Made by a program: the position numbers and the translations under genes. A stretch of DNA of 64,000 bases from CAYNWT01 sp964450955 (lineage in GTDB: Bacteria > Planctomycetota > Planctomycetia > Planctomycetales > Planctomycetaceae): the NCBI GenBank assembly GCA_964450955.1, contig CAYVFI010000006.1, forward strand, positions 62,001-126,000, written 5' to 3'. Under the pieces are notes generated by a model. It searched no databases and had not been told where the DNA came from. It saw only the letters and a list, made by a program, of their open reading frames with translations. Below, in pieces: positions 54,106 to 63,212 of this stretch (position 1 is the first letter of the stretch; every line of letters starts with the position of its first letter).

Positions 54106-55002
54106 ATGGACACGCCACGTCTCGTCACACTTACTGCCACACTCTTGCTACTTGGTGGCCAGCTTTTCGGAGCTGACAAAGCATTCCGAACTGACTTCGA
54201 AGCGGCTCGCGCTCATGCTACGGCGACTGGTCGTCCGTTGTTGATCCATTTTTATGCGGACTATTGCCCGCCGTGTCGCCGGATGGAAGCCGAAGTTTTT
54301 TCTGACGCCGATCTGAATCAGCGACTCAATAAGTTGGTTGTTGCCGTCAAAGTCAACACCGCGCAGCGTCAGGATTTGGCTCGTCAATACGGCGTCGATC
54401 GAATTCCTCATGACCGCGTCATTGCTCCCGATGGTCAGGAACTCAATCGCGGCGGTGGCTTTATGAGCAAATGGTCGTACCTGGGCATGGTTCAGACGGC
54501 TGGAAAAAAGTTTGCAGCCCTGCAGCCCAAGGTTGTGGTTCAGCCGAAGGTTGTGGTTCAGCCGAAGGCGGTTATGCCTCCAATCGCGACAGCGCGGCCT
54601 ATCAAACCCATTGCTCCGAAACCGTCGACTGAGGCCGTTAATCTGGACGGATACTGTCCGGTGGAACTTGGGCGGAACCGAAAGTGGGTGAAAGGCTCTG
54701 ATGATTTTCAGGTCGAGTACAAGGGTTTGACATACAAGATTTCAACGAAGGCAAACTTCGATTTATTCAAGCAGAACCCAGAGAAGTATGCACCGCAGGT
54801 TCTTGGGTGTGACCCTGTTGTCCTGGCCGCTTCGCAGCGAGCCGTGGCTGGTCGCACCGATTTCGGCGCGTTCTTTGATGGCAAGCTATACTTGTTTCAG
54901 ACGAGTGCGTCTCGGACCACTTTCAAGCAAAACCCCTTGAAGTACGTCAGAATCCAACACGCTTTGGATGCGTCAAAGATTGAACGGACAGTGATCCGTT
55001 AA
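54106..55002 (+). CDS. Exported thioredoxin-like protein with two YHS-like domains
   Basis: The protein of 298 residues has a signal peptide (LVTLTATLLLLGGQLFGA), then a thioredoxin-like domain with LIHFYADYCPPCRRME (redox CPPC at about 50-53). A Lys/Pro/Val linker with three copies of QPKVVV or QPKAV follows (18-bp direct repeats near 54530-54570). The C-terminal half has two YHS-like segments, DGYCPVELGRNRKW ... FKQNPEKYAPQ and DFGAFFDGKLYLFQ ... FKQNPLKYVRIQ; YHS domains bind metals. The ATG at 54106 has GGAGG at ideal spacing. A role in envelope thiol or metal handling is inferred. Confidence 0.82.
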   Translation: MDTPRLVTLTATLLLLGGQLFGADKAFRTDFEAARAHATATGRPLLIHFYADYCPPCRRMEAEVFSDADLNQRLNKLVVAVKVNTAQRQDLARQYGVDRIPHDRVIAPDGQELNRGGGFMSKWSYLGMVQTAGKKFAALQPKVVVQPKVVVQPKAVMPPIATARPIKPIAPKPSTEAVNLDGYCPVELGRNRKWVKGSDDFQVEYKGLTYKISTKANFDLFKQNPEKYAPQVLGCDPVVLAASQRAVAGRTDFGAFFDGKLYLFQTSASRTTFKQNPLKYVRIQHALDASKIERTVIR

Positions 55003-55077
55003 CATTGTCGATTGAGTGCGTAAATGGCGGCAAATTGTGCCGAACAGCTATATTGCAGCGATTCCAGTTCAGAGCAA

Positions 55078-55105
55078 TTGACACGATAATCGCCTGAGCT
55101 ATGAT
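55078..55105 (+). promoter_or_regulatory. Sigma-70-type promoter of rho
   Basis: TTGACA (55078-55083), 16 bases, TATGAT (55100-55105). Both hexamers are near-perfect. Transcription would start near 55112 and give a leader of about 450 bases before the rho start codon. Confidence 0.75.
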
Positions 55106-55111
55106 GATTGT

Positions 55112-55564
55112 TAGTTGAATGATTCGGTTAGCAAACGGCGTTTTGGTTGCTAACTGTTTCCCCTGAGTTGCAGACCAATTGGTCGCTCTCACGATCGCCC
55201 CTGAGACGCTTGTCAGGCCGCGTAACACCTTCGTTTTTTTGGACCTTCACGGGTTCTTTTGAAGGTTCTCGTCCACGACGCCTCTCAGACAGTGCGGTCG
55301 CTTTTCGCCCGTTTAGTTTGCGGGTCTCCGTTTTTTCGTTCCGGCGCAATGCGTCGGACCCACACCCTTTGATGGAGCTTGCTGCAACCGGCAGCCGCTT
55401 CACATTCGGGGTTCTCTCTTTGGGTGCCCCGGGGACGCGACAGGTTATCCGCTTTGGATCTACTCCTGCCTACTTCTCATCTTTCTTACTGTGGTTCCAC
55501 CACACCGGGAAGACTCCGCGCGCGTCACCCCTTTCGCACCGCACCCCGCCTCAGGTAAAGGTAA
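55112..55564 (+). promoter_or_regulatory. Long pyrimidine-rich leader of rho
   Basis: The space between the promoter and the rho start holds no credible gene (the frame at 55147-55584 overlaps rho and has no family likeness). It is rich in C and T and poor in G over long stretches (for example 55449-55500), the kind of sequence Rho binds. A perfect 7-bp hairpin ACCTTCA/TGAAGGT lies at 55243-55266. In other bacteria rho is controlled by Rho-dependent attenuation in its leader, and the same is likely here. Confidence 0.5.
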
Positions 55565-57022
55565 ATGGCAACAAAAAGCTCTGACGACACAACAGCTCCC
55601 GAAGACGTCCACCACTTTGGTGACGGCGTAGCGGACGAAGCTCCCGTGAAGTCCTCTTCTGCATCCGCATCGGGTTCGGGTGGCGATGGTGACTCTTCAG
55701 GAGATCCGCCAAAGAAAAGACGCCGGCGTCGTAGACGACGGGGTGGTGGCGGTGGCGGTGAAGGCGCCAGCAACAACAATGGCGGTGGCGGTGGCGGCAA
55801 CTCCAATGGTGGTGGCCGCAGACGTCGCCGCGGCGGCGGGAACGGTGGAGGTAGCGGCCGTGGTGGTAACCAACGGCGCACTCGGACCATCTCTGCAGAA
55901 GCGGCCAACATTGAAGGAACACTGGAAGGTGTTTTGGAGATGCATCCCAAGGGATATGGCTTCCTGCGTGATCCGAACAAGAACTACTCGGCTCAGGACA
56001 TTGATGCGTTCGTGTCCAGTTCGTTGGTTGAGAAGTATCGCCTGCGTGAGGGAGTTCTTTTGCGTGGAGAAGTTGGTCCGGGCACACGCGGCCAGGGCCC
56101 ACGTTTGAAGACTATTGAAGCGATCGACAACTACACGGTTGAAGAGTTCGCTGAGATCAAAGACTTCGAAGAACTGACTCCCATCAATCCGTTTGAGCAG
56201 ATCAAGCTTGAGACGGGTAAGAAGCCGGTCACCATGCGAGTCATGGACCTGCTGACGCCAATCGGTAAGGGGCAGCGAGCACTTCTGGTGGCTCCGCCTC
56301 GAACCGGTAAGACAATGCTGCTGCAGGATATTGCTGAGGCAGTCAGTGTGAACCACCCAGAGATTCATCTCATGGTGCTACTGATTGACGAACGTCCTGA
56401 AGAAGTGACAGAGATGCGGCGCATGGTGAAGGGTGAAGTGATTGCTTCATCTTTGGACCGTGATGTCGAAAGTCACGTTCGAATTAGTCGGTTGATTGTT
56501 GAACGAGCCAAACGGCTTGCTGAATACGGCAAGGATGTGTTCATCCTGATGGATAGCATCACTCGCATGGCCCGTGCCTTCAACAAATGGGTCGGCAACT
56601 CAGGTCGAACCGGTACCGGTGGTCTGGATATTCGAGCTTTGGACCTGCCGAAGAAGTTGTTTGGAACAGCGCGGCGCTTCGAGGAAGGTGGCTCGCTGAC
56701 TGTTGTCGGAACGGCTTTGATCGATACTGGAAGTCGCATGGACGAAGCGATTTTCCAGGAGTTCAAAGGAACCGGAAATATGGAAATGGTGCTTAGCCGC
56801 GATCTGGCTGACCGCCGAATCTGGCCCGCCATCGACGTTACAAAGTCTGGTACTCGACGCGAGGAAAAGATCCTCGACGAAGAAACGCTGGACGGTGTGA
56901 CGCTTCTGCGTCGAAGCCTGGTGTCTCTAAGTGCCGTCGAGGCGATGGAGCAACTAAGTGGAACGCTGTTGAAGTTCGACGACAACACTGAGTTCCTATC
57001 ACGGATCCGCAAGATTCTTTGA
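55565..57022 (+). CDS. rho: Transcription termination factor Rho with RG-rich N-terminal insert
   Basis: Rho is the hexameric ATP-driven helicase that ends transcription. The 485 residues include the RNA-binding domain (about 118-190, EGVLEMHPKGYGFLRD), Walker A PPRTGKT at 244-250 (usual form PPKAGKT), VLLIDERPEEVTEM, and the Q and R loops (FNKWVGNSGRTGTGGLD). The first 110 residues are extra: an acidic Ser/Asp start and a low-complexity block with two Arg runs of five to eight and long Gly stretches (about 50-108). Such inserts in other bacteria affect RNA binding or condensate formation. A strong terminator follows. Confidence 0.96.
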   Translation: MATKSSDDTTAPEDVHHFGDGVADEAPVKSSSASASGSGGDGDSSGDPPKKRRRRRRRRGGGGGGEGASNNNGGGGGGNSNGGGRRRRRGGGNGGGSGRGGNQRRTRTISAEAANIEGTLEGVLEMHPKGYGFLRDPNKNYSAQDIDAFVSSSLVEKYRLREGVLLRGEVGPGTRGQGPRLKTIEAIDNYTVEEFAEIKDFEELTPINPFEQIKLETGKKPVTMRVMDLLTPIGKGQRALLVAPPRTGKTMLLQDIAEAVSVNHPEIHLMVLLIDERPEEVTEMRRMVKGEVIASSLDRDVESHVRISRLIVERAKRLAEYGKDVFILMDSITRMARAFNKWVGNSGRTGTGGLDIRALDLPKKLFGTARRFEEGGSLTVVGTALIDTGSRMDEAIFQEFKGTGNMEMVLSRDLADRRIWPAIDVTKSGTRREEKILDEETLDGVTLLRRSLVSLSAVEAMEQLSGTLLKFDDNTEFLSRIRKIL

Positions 57023-57042
57023 TTGGTTCAGGGAAACGAACA

Positions 57043-57078
57043 AGCGGCAGTGTCCACTGGGACCCTGCCGCTTTTTTT
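57043..57078 (+). terminator. Intrinsic terminator after rho
   Basis: AGCGGCAG (57043-57050) pairs with CTGCCGCT (57065-57072), with an inner GTCC/GGAC pairing, and seven T follow (57072-57078). It lies 20 bases after the rho stop. Confidence 0.92.
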
Positions 57079-57490
57079 GTTGTTATTGGCCAGCTGGGTG
57101 CTTTCGCCCCGGACGTACCGCCTGCCGGGTTCACTTCAGTGGCGATGAGGTTGTAACGATACGCCCGAACTTGCTGGCGAACATCTGGAACAACGTGCCT
57201 AACCTCGCGGCATCGTCTTCGCCAACAGCGGTGGCAACAGAACGCGGAGATGCATGCCGTATGAACGCGTGCTGCGCGTTGTTGTCGAAGTTTGTCGAAG
57301 CGAGCTTTTTGCTTGTCATCCAGGATTTTTCGGACGAGTGAATTCCAGCGGCTGTGAGACACCACGAGTCCCGATGGCGTGGATATCGTGATCTCGGTTG
57401 TCCCAGGCGCCGCGGTGGTGACTCATGAGGGCGGGTGAGAGCACCGCCCCAACGACACGTCAGAGCGGACTGGAAAGGCCTACCGTTGCT
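57079..57490. other. Intergenic region without a clear gene
   Basis: About 410 bases between the rho terminator and the end of ispG. On the minus strand fragments such as LVRKILDDKQKARFDKLRQQRA (57365 to about 57280) and a second frame at 57131-57319 look weakly coding but do not join, so a decayed gene is possible. No family can be named. Confidence 0.4.
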
Positions 57491-58630
57491 TCACGCTTTG
57501 GAGGCGATCAGCTTATCCAGTTCGTCTTTCAGCTTTCCGAGGATCTCATCGTAGGGGTAGGCGCCCAGTGATTCTTCGCCCTTCTTGAGGTTTACGAAGT
57601 TGGGAGCACACCACAGGCCAAGGTCGGCGTCGTCGGTTTCGCCCGGACCGTTTACGCGGCAGCCCATCACGGCGATTGTGATCGCGTGTTCTTTGGCGTA
57701 TTCGGTCATCGTCTTCACGTCCTGGGCAAGATCGATGAAGGCTTCGTTTTCAACTCGCGAGCAGCTTGGGCAGCTGATGATGTTAAGCGTGTCCAGGTTG
57801 AAGTTGACGACGGTTCGAACGCGGCCGTTGTAGATGTCGTCAATGATTCCAAGGCCTGCGGTGATTTCTTCGCCCTTGCGATCGTTAGGCAGTGTTAAAG
57901 ACACGCGGACGGTATCTCCGATGCCTCGGCCAACGAGTTGTTCGAATGCAATTCGTGTCTTGATGATTCCATCCGGCGGCATGCCGGCTTCGGTGACGCC
58001 CAGGTGGAGTGGTACGTCAGGTCGCTGTTCGGCGAACCGACTGTTGACCTCAATGACTTTTTGCGGATCCGAATCCTTCAGCGAGACGCAGTAGCGAGTG
58101 AAGTCGATGGAATCCAGAAAAGCACAATGATCGATCGCGCTTTCCAGCATCGGCGAGATTGAATCGTCTTTGTCGTACTTGTCTTTCTTGGCCGGGTCCA
58201 TGGAGCCGCAGTTGACTCCCACACGCATCGCGCAGTCGTGTTCTTTGGCGACGCCGGCAAGGTAGCGGACTTTTTCTTCCCACGGTTTTTCGCGTTCGTG
58301 GTGATAGAGGTGGCCAGGGTTGTACCGGAGTTTGTCGACGTGTGGAGCCACGATTTCGGCAAGGCGGTAGTTTTCCTGCAGGTCCACGGACAGGTTGGCG
58401 GTCACCTGTTTGCGGATCTCGATAAGCGCCTCGGCTTCTTTTTTGCTGTCGACGGCGATTCGGACGACGTGAGCACCGGCCTGTTGCATGTCCTGAATTT
58501 GGGCGACGGTGGCGTCGATATCTTCGGTCTTGGTGGCCGTCATGCTTTGGACGGCGATGGGGTTGCCGTCGCCGATGGTGACAGAACCGATTTTCACGGG
58601 CCGGGTTGGATTGCGTTCGATATTGGTCAT
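57491..58630 (-). CDS. ispG: 4-hydroxy-3-methylbut-2-enyl diphosphate synthase
   Basis: IspG is the iron-sulfur enzyme of the MEP isoprenoid pathway that opens the cyclic diphosphate. The 379 residues have the barrel (IAVQSMTATKTEDIDATVAQI, ADKLRYNPGH-like segment at VDKLRYNPGHL) and the C-terminal cluster domain with three Cys ligands, two in SCPSCSR and one in VMGCRVNGPGE, followed by the usual Glu. The length is that of the simple bacterial form without insert. The gene stands alone here. Confidence 0.96.
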   Translation of the reverse strand: MTNIERNPTRPVKIGSVTIGDGNPIAVQSMTATKTEDIDATVAQIQDMQQAGAHVVRIAVDSKKEAEALIEIRKQVTANLSVDLQENYRLAEIVAPHVDKLRYNPGHLYHHEREKPWEEKVRYLAGVAKEHDCAMRVGVNCGSMDPAKKDKYDKDDSISPMLESAIDHCAFLDSIDFTRYCVSLKDSDPQKVIEVNSRFAEQRPDVPLHLGVTEAGMPPDGIIKTRIAFEQLVGRGIGDTVRVSLTLPNDRKGEEITAGLGIIDDIYNGRVRTVVNFNLDTLNIISCPSCSRVENEAFIDLAQDVKTMTEYAKEHAITIAVMGCRVNGPGETDDADLGLWCAPNFVNLKKGEESLGAYPYDEILGKLKDELDKLIASKA

Positions 58631-58945
58631 GTTTGTTTCTACGTAATCACGGCGGAAGTCGTGGGATTATCGACAGAACGCAACTTGGAGCAAGATGCAC
58701 TGATGGGTTCACCGCATTTCCGTGATAGTTTTCACGGCGAATCGGGCCTGTTTGGCAGTGCTGGGGCGATTCTGGTGCGGTGTGCGGAATTGGGGGAGCC
58801 GAATGGGCCTGACGTTTCCGGTCGAATTCAGCCTGCTTCACAGACGGCACTGAAGACGTGTTGCTAAAGCCACCGGCGGAACCTGGTTGTAGGTTTTGGT
58901 TGGCTGCGGGGGACGGTCGGCGTCGGATGAAGGTTCGACGTGTCT
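58631..58945. other. Intergenic region without a recognisable gene
   Basis: A 315-base space between ispG and the M50/HlyD gene, both on the minus strand. The small open frames show no family likeness, and no hairpin or promoter is clear. It should contain the ispG promoter. Confidence 0.45.
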
Positions 58946-61099
58946 TTACTGCAGCCCGGCTTCGCGGGTTTTCTGTTCGACCCAGGTCGCGACAAGTCGG
59001 TACACGCCGCGGCCCAGGCTGATATCGTTGGTCGGGAGTGAGATGTAACCGCTTTGGCCGGAGCGCAGTTGAGGTGAGAGTTCGTCGGGCAGGGCGACGT
59101 GTCCCAGAAAGCGGGGCGTGATGTATTCGTACTCGGTCCCGCCCTCTTCACTGCTGCCGCTGACCACGACTGAAATTGGACCGCCGTTGGGCACACAAAA
59201 TGCCTGATGCCTTGGTGCTCGCAACGCACGCGGGTCTACTCGGGACAGGCGTGCGTAGAAGTTATTGACACCCGGCAGGTAAACATGAACCGGCTCGCGT
59301 AGTGAGTCGCGGTACGCGTCAATGTCGGGTTGTGGGATTGAGATTTGGATTTCTTTCTGGGCGTCGTTCGCGACTTCAAGGATCGGATCACCGACGTCGA
59401 CGTACGTGTTGAGTCTTGAGGTCAGGTCGCGTGCAAGCACACGTCCCGTATGCGGAGCGCGGATTTCCAGGGCGGCGAGTTGTTGGTTTCGTTCGTTAAG
59501 TTGATGTTGCTTTTCGATTTGATTGCGTTGTTCGATCTGCATGCTGGCGATCGCATTTTGTTGTTGGAACACTCGTTGCGAGGCCGCGCTGCGAGCGATT
59601 TCGAATTCCAGTTCCTCGCGTTGAACGTTGAGTTCGTCGTTACGAAGGCGGACCAGTATTTGGCCTTTTTCGACCTGCTGGCCATCCTTGACAAGTACCT
59701 GAGCAATGAACCCGGCACTTTCGGCTCGCATCACGCTGAGGGGTTCGAACTGTACAATTGCGGGAACGGTGCGGTCGCCCGGCCAGGGAATGAACCAGGC
59801 TCCGGCGACGATCGCGGCGATCACTGCGGTTCCGACGATCAAGCCTCGCCAGCGACTGCCGAACGTTGCGTTTCCCTGGAATCTGCCGCGAGCGATTTGG
59901 GTGACGGGCACGAACAGCCAGCCAGCGAGTGCGATGACGGACAAAACGATTCCGGCTCCGTGAAACATCACGGACGCGGCGATGGCCAGGGACGCTGAGA
60001 CCAGCACTCGCCACACGGCGGCCAGGACTCCATAAATGCGGACAGTCCAGGCCTTCCATCCTCGCCATTCAATCTTACGGCGTGGTTCACCAAGTAGGAC
60101 GCGTTTCCAGATGCCGGATGTGTATTGTTGGGCGTCCGTGTACAGGTTGGGAATGTTTAGCAGGTCGGCCAGAGCAAAGTAGCCGTCGAATCGCATCAGC
60201 GCGTTGGCGTTGAAGAACACGGTGCTTACGCTGGCTGTAAACATCACGTTGTATAGTTGGCTGCGAACTTCCTGTGATTCGACAAGCGGCCACGCGATCG
60301 TGGCGATTGCCGCCATGAATAGTTCGACGTACATGCCTGCCAAAGCGGTGTGGATTCGTTGCCAGCGTGACCTGAAGCGGTAGGACGATGTGACATCGAC
60401 GTAGGCCATTGGCACCAGCAGGACAAAGGCGACGCCCGCTTCGGGCACGTTACCGCCATAGCGTTTGGCGGCCAGACCGTGGCCAAGTTCGTGAATGACT
60501 TTGAGTACCAGCCACGAGATGGCCAGCCAAAGCCAGTTTGATTGCGAGAGTAGTCCTTGCGGTGCGGCGGCGAATTGGTCGGCATTACCCAGAAGGGTTC
60601 CAACCGCCGCCGCAACCACAATGAACCAGACAACAATGGCGAGTGGCGAATGAACCCACCCGAACCAGTTGTGTAGCGTTGTAAGAAGTTTGTCGGGATT
60701 GCCAAGCTTCTTCTTGATCCAAAGCGGGTTCATTCCCGCGGCGATTTTTTTCAGTTGCGCGGAGCCGTCCAGGTCGATTGAATCACCGACGGCGCCGAAG
60801 CCCATGTCGACCATGCCGCGTTCGATCAGCCATCGACAAACGGCGAACCCTTCTTGCTGAGTCAGCGCGTCTCGCCCCAGCACTCGGGCTGTTTCGGTTA
60901 CGGCTCCGGCGATTGTTGTGTTCCCGTCCAGCAGCGACAGGAACGTGTACTCCGACTCACCGACTCGATAGAACCGGGACTTTGAGGGGACCTCAAGATG
61001 GAACAGCGTACGATGACCGTAGTGCTGCGGGATGACGACGATTTCGTCGATCAGCCGCGGTCGGGCGCTGGAGAGATCTCTTGTGGAGTAGTCGAGCAT
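58946..61099 (-). CDS. M50-type site-2 peptidase fused to HlyD-like adaptor
   Basis: The 717 residues form an M50/HlyD hybrid membrane protein. The first 110 residues look like a PqqD-like winged domain (FYRVGESEYTFLSLLDGNTTIAGAV). The zinc peptidase motif HELGH is at 203-207 in a helix-rich region (about 150-450) with several membrane helices. From about 455 comes an HlyD-like part with a lipoyl-type half-motif (FIAQVLVKDGQQVEKGQILVRLRND), a coiled coil rich in Gln and Glu, and a beta domain. Such proteins occur with HlyD adaptors in planctomycete export clusters. It is probably third in the operon with the next two genes; 196 bases with a repeat array separate it from the GAF gene. Confidence 0.88.
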   Translation of the reverse strand: MLDYSTRDLSSARPRLIDEIVVIPQHYGHRTLFHLEVPSKSRFYRVGESEYTFLSLLDGNTTIAGAVTETARVLGRDALTQQEGFAVCRWLIERGMVDMGFGAVGDSIDLDGSAQLKKIAAGMNPLWIKKKLGNPDKLLTTLHNWFGWVHSPLAIVVWFIVVAAAVGTLLGNADQFAAAPQGLLSQSNWLWLAISWLVLKVIHELGHGLAAKRYGGNVPEAGVAFVLLVPMAYVDVTSSYRFRSRWQRIHTALAGMYVELFMAAIATIAWPLVESQEVRSQLYNVMFTASVSTVFFNANALMRFDGYFALADLLNIPNLYTDAQQYTSGIWKRVLLGEPRRKIEWRGWKAWTVRIYGVLAAVWRVLVSASLAIAASVMFHGAGIVLSVIALAGWLFVPVTQIARGRFQGNATFGSRWRGLIVGTAVIAAIVAGAWFIPWPGDRTVPAIVQFEPLSVMRAESAGFIAQVLVKDGQQVEKGQILVRLRNDELNVQREELEFEIARSAASQRVFQQQNAIASMQIEQRNQIEKQHQLNERNQQLAALEIRAPHTGRVLARDLTSRLNTYVDVGDPILEVANDAQKEIQISIPQPDIDAYRDSLREPVHVYLPGVNNFYARLSRVDPRALRAPRHQAFCVPNGGPISVVVSGSSEEGGTEYEYITPRFLGHVALPDELSPQLRSGQSGYISLPTNDISLGRGVYRLVATWVEQKTREAGLQ

Positions 61100-61122
61100 T
61101 GGGAATGCGGCGGGCGATTAGA

Positions 61123-61228
61123 GATTAAGGGATTAAGGGATTAAGAGGTTAGCGATTAGAGGTTAGCGATTTGAGATTTGAGATTTGAGATTTGAGATTT
61201 GAGATTTGAGATTTGAGATTTGAGATTT
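61123..61228. repeat. Stacked short tandem repeats
   Basis: Three kinds of repeat lie end to end between the M50 and GAF genes: GATTAAGG three times (61123-61146, last base changed), a 14-base unit starting GGTTAGCGATT about 1.8 times (61147-61171), and GATTTGA eight perfect times (61168-61223) plus a partial copy. The GATTTGA array has the same unit length and copy number as GTGAAGG at 199-254. No frame reads through it. Confidence 0.95.
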
Positions 61229-61295
61229 TGCGCGCGGGTGTGTTTTTGCTCCTGATTTCGCTTCGCCACGCGTCCGACTGTGGCTGGGGATCCGA

Positions 61296-63152
61296 CTAAA
61301 TCGTGTAGCGAATCCACGCGATCATCGCGTTCCAGGGTTTGTGGAATATGTTCCAGAACACTGGTCGAGCTGCGGTTGTGATTTTTACGGTGCCTCGCAT
61401 TCCAGGACGGAGTCGGAGGTCAGGATTGTCGAGTTCCAGTTCTCCGATGAAGACATGTTCGTTCTCACGCATTTCGGCAGCGGGATGGACACGCAGCAGT
61501 TTTCCTGTCCAGGAATCCGATGCGTAGGCGTCCATGCGAACCGTGACTGTCTGGCCGATTTTGATGTGGGTAATGTCGTCTTCGGGAATACCAACCTGGA
61601 CAATCATGCGGCCCAAAGGGGCGATTTCGAACATCGTTTCGCCGGTCTTCAGCGGAACGCCTTCTGATTTCTTCCAGTCTCCGCTGACTACGACGCCGGA
61701 AGACGGGCTGCGGATTTCGAGGTTTTGCCCACGATGTTCCAGCAGCGCCGCGCGGGCCTGGTGGGCTTCCATTTTGAGCCGTGACATCTCTGCGGCTCCA
61801 TATTCGCCTTTCGCTCGGTGCATGTCGCGTTCTTTGGCGGAACGGTTTCGATCGGATGCGATCTCGGCAAGGTTCAGCCTGATTTCGCGCCCGTCGATGC
61901 GAGCCAGCAGCTGGTTCGGTTCGACCATGTCACCGGGTTCGACCATGCATTCTTTCAGCGGCGCTTCAAACGGTGCGGCGACGTAGCGGTGGTTGAGTGG
62001 TTGTAGTTCGCAGTTGGCTTTGACTTTGTAGGGCAGGGGAATGCACATCAGCAAAGCCAGACCGGCGACTACGGCCAGAATGCCGCGGCTGGTTTGATCT
62101 GAGACGATGGCTCGCGTTTTGGCAGCGATTCGTTCCAGTCCCTTGCGTTCTAATCGTTCCAGCAATGAGACGGTTGCCGCGATGCGTGGTTCGGCCGCTT
62201 CAAGGAAACTGAGGACGTCTGGTGATTCAAGCTGACCTTCTGTGCCAACCAGAATAATGGCTCCGTGCGGGGTACCATCTTCGGTTCGTAGCGGGCAGCT
62301 GACCAAAGTGGTGACGCCCAGTTCGCTGGCGAGTTGACGGTGTGCCAGTAACGCGTGTCGCGGTCGGCCCGGTGGTGCGGGACACTTTGCGACCCTGGCC
62401 TGCATCAGGGATTCGTGTAGCGCCGCGTTGATGGCAAGTCGAACGTCGTCGCTGACGCGTGTGTTCTCGTCGGCTCGGGCGGAATATTGAATCAGTTTGT
62501 CGTCGTCTGGTTTGAGTCCCAGTATGGCATCGGTGCAGTTGAAGAATTGCCGTAGTTCGCTGCAAAGTGCGAGCGTTGCGGTCTGAAGGTCGCTAGCGCT
62601 TTCGGTTCTGGCCAGCATGTCAACCAGTGCTCCGGCGTCGTTGGCTTCGCGGCTGGCTGTGACTGTCTCTCTACGAAACCCGGCCGACGCGATGCACGCG
62701 GCCACAAGTTCAGCGGCGGCAACGGCGAATGGGAGAGACTGCTTTTGTGCGGAGTGCAAAATGACCAGGCAACCGGGACTGGGAATCGAAGCCACGGGAG
62801 CAGCAATGCAGTTCAGCGTTTGTGTTTCGGCCATCAAACTGACATGTGTCAGCCCACTGCGCATCGCTTCGGCGGCCCGTTCTGCGACCGATCGTTGAAC
62901 GGTTTCTGAAAGACCTTCGAGGGGCAGGTTAAGCCCGGTCACGCGAATCTCTTTGCCTTCGGTCTGGACCCAGGCGATGCAGTCCTGGCCAATCGCTGAC
63001 GCAAGGCTTTGAGCGGTCGCGGTCAGGAATGTGTCCCGATCGGGCAGTTTCGCAGCGGCTTGATCCACCCGATGCCGCAGGAAGCGCAGCGAGGTCAGAG
63101 CTGCTGTGGACAGCCCGGACGTTGAATCGGTTACACCTTGCGGTCCCTGCAT
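61296..63152 (-). CDS. GAF-domain protein with C-terminal HlyD-like adaptor
   Basis: The 618 residues combine a cytoplasmic sensory part with an export adaptor. Residues about 20-160 and 180-335 are GAF-like (for the second, LALCSELRQFFNCTDAILG and VSCPLRTEDGTPHGAIILVG). A membrane helix at about 357-380 (GILAVVAGLALLMCIPLPY) follows. The HlyD part then has a lipoyl-like half-motif with coiled-coil insert (APLKECMVEPGDMVEPNQLLARID, a helical hairpin, then IRSPSSGVVVSGDW) and a beta barrel end. A small molecule sensed by GAF may gate export, which is inference. It lies between the HlyD adaptor gene (60 bases upstream) and the M50 gene. Confidence 0.85.
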   Translation of the reverse strand: MQGPQGVTDSTSGLSTAALTSLRFLRHRVDQAAAKLPDRDTFLTATAQSLASAIGQDCIAWVQTEGKEIRVTGLNLPLEGLSETVQRSVAERAAEAMRSGLTHVSLMAETQTLNCIAAPVASIPSPGCLVILHSAQKQSLPFAVAAAELVAACIASAGFRRETVTASREANDAGALVDMLARTESASDLQTATLALCSELRQFFNCTDAILGLKPDDDKLIQYSARADENTRVSDDVRLAINAALHESLMQARVAKCPAPPGRPRHALLAHRQLASELGVTTLVSCPLRTEDGTPHGAIILVGTEGQLESPDVLSFLEAAEPRIAATVSLLERLERKGLERIAAKTRAIVSDQTSRGILAVVAGLALLMCIPLPYKVKANCELQPLNHRYVAAPFEAPLKECMVEPGDMVEPNQLLARIDGREIRLNLAEIASDRNRSAKERDMHRAKGEYGAAEMSRLKMEAHQARAALLEHRGQNLEIRSPSSGVVVSGDWKKSEGVPLKTGETMFEIAPLGRMIVQVGIPEDDITHIKIGQTVTVRMDAYASDSWTGKLLRVHPAAEMRENEHVFIGELELDNPDLRLRPGMRGTVKITTAARPVFWNIFHKPWNAMIAWIRYTI

Positions 63153-63212
63153 GGCATTCAGGCTATTGAGAGGAGGTCGACGCTGTGATGTGCGGCGACT
63201 GTTGGCAAGTGT

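Noticed and set aside
55147..55584. 145-codon frame upstream of and overlapping rho
   Set aside because: It is Ser/Arg/Phe-rich without family likeness, overlaps the rho start, and the region is better explained as a leader.
58238..58867. 209-codon plus-strand frame
   Set aside because: Most of it lies opposite ispG; the sequence is a Val/Asp-rich antisense shadow.
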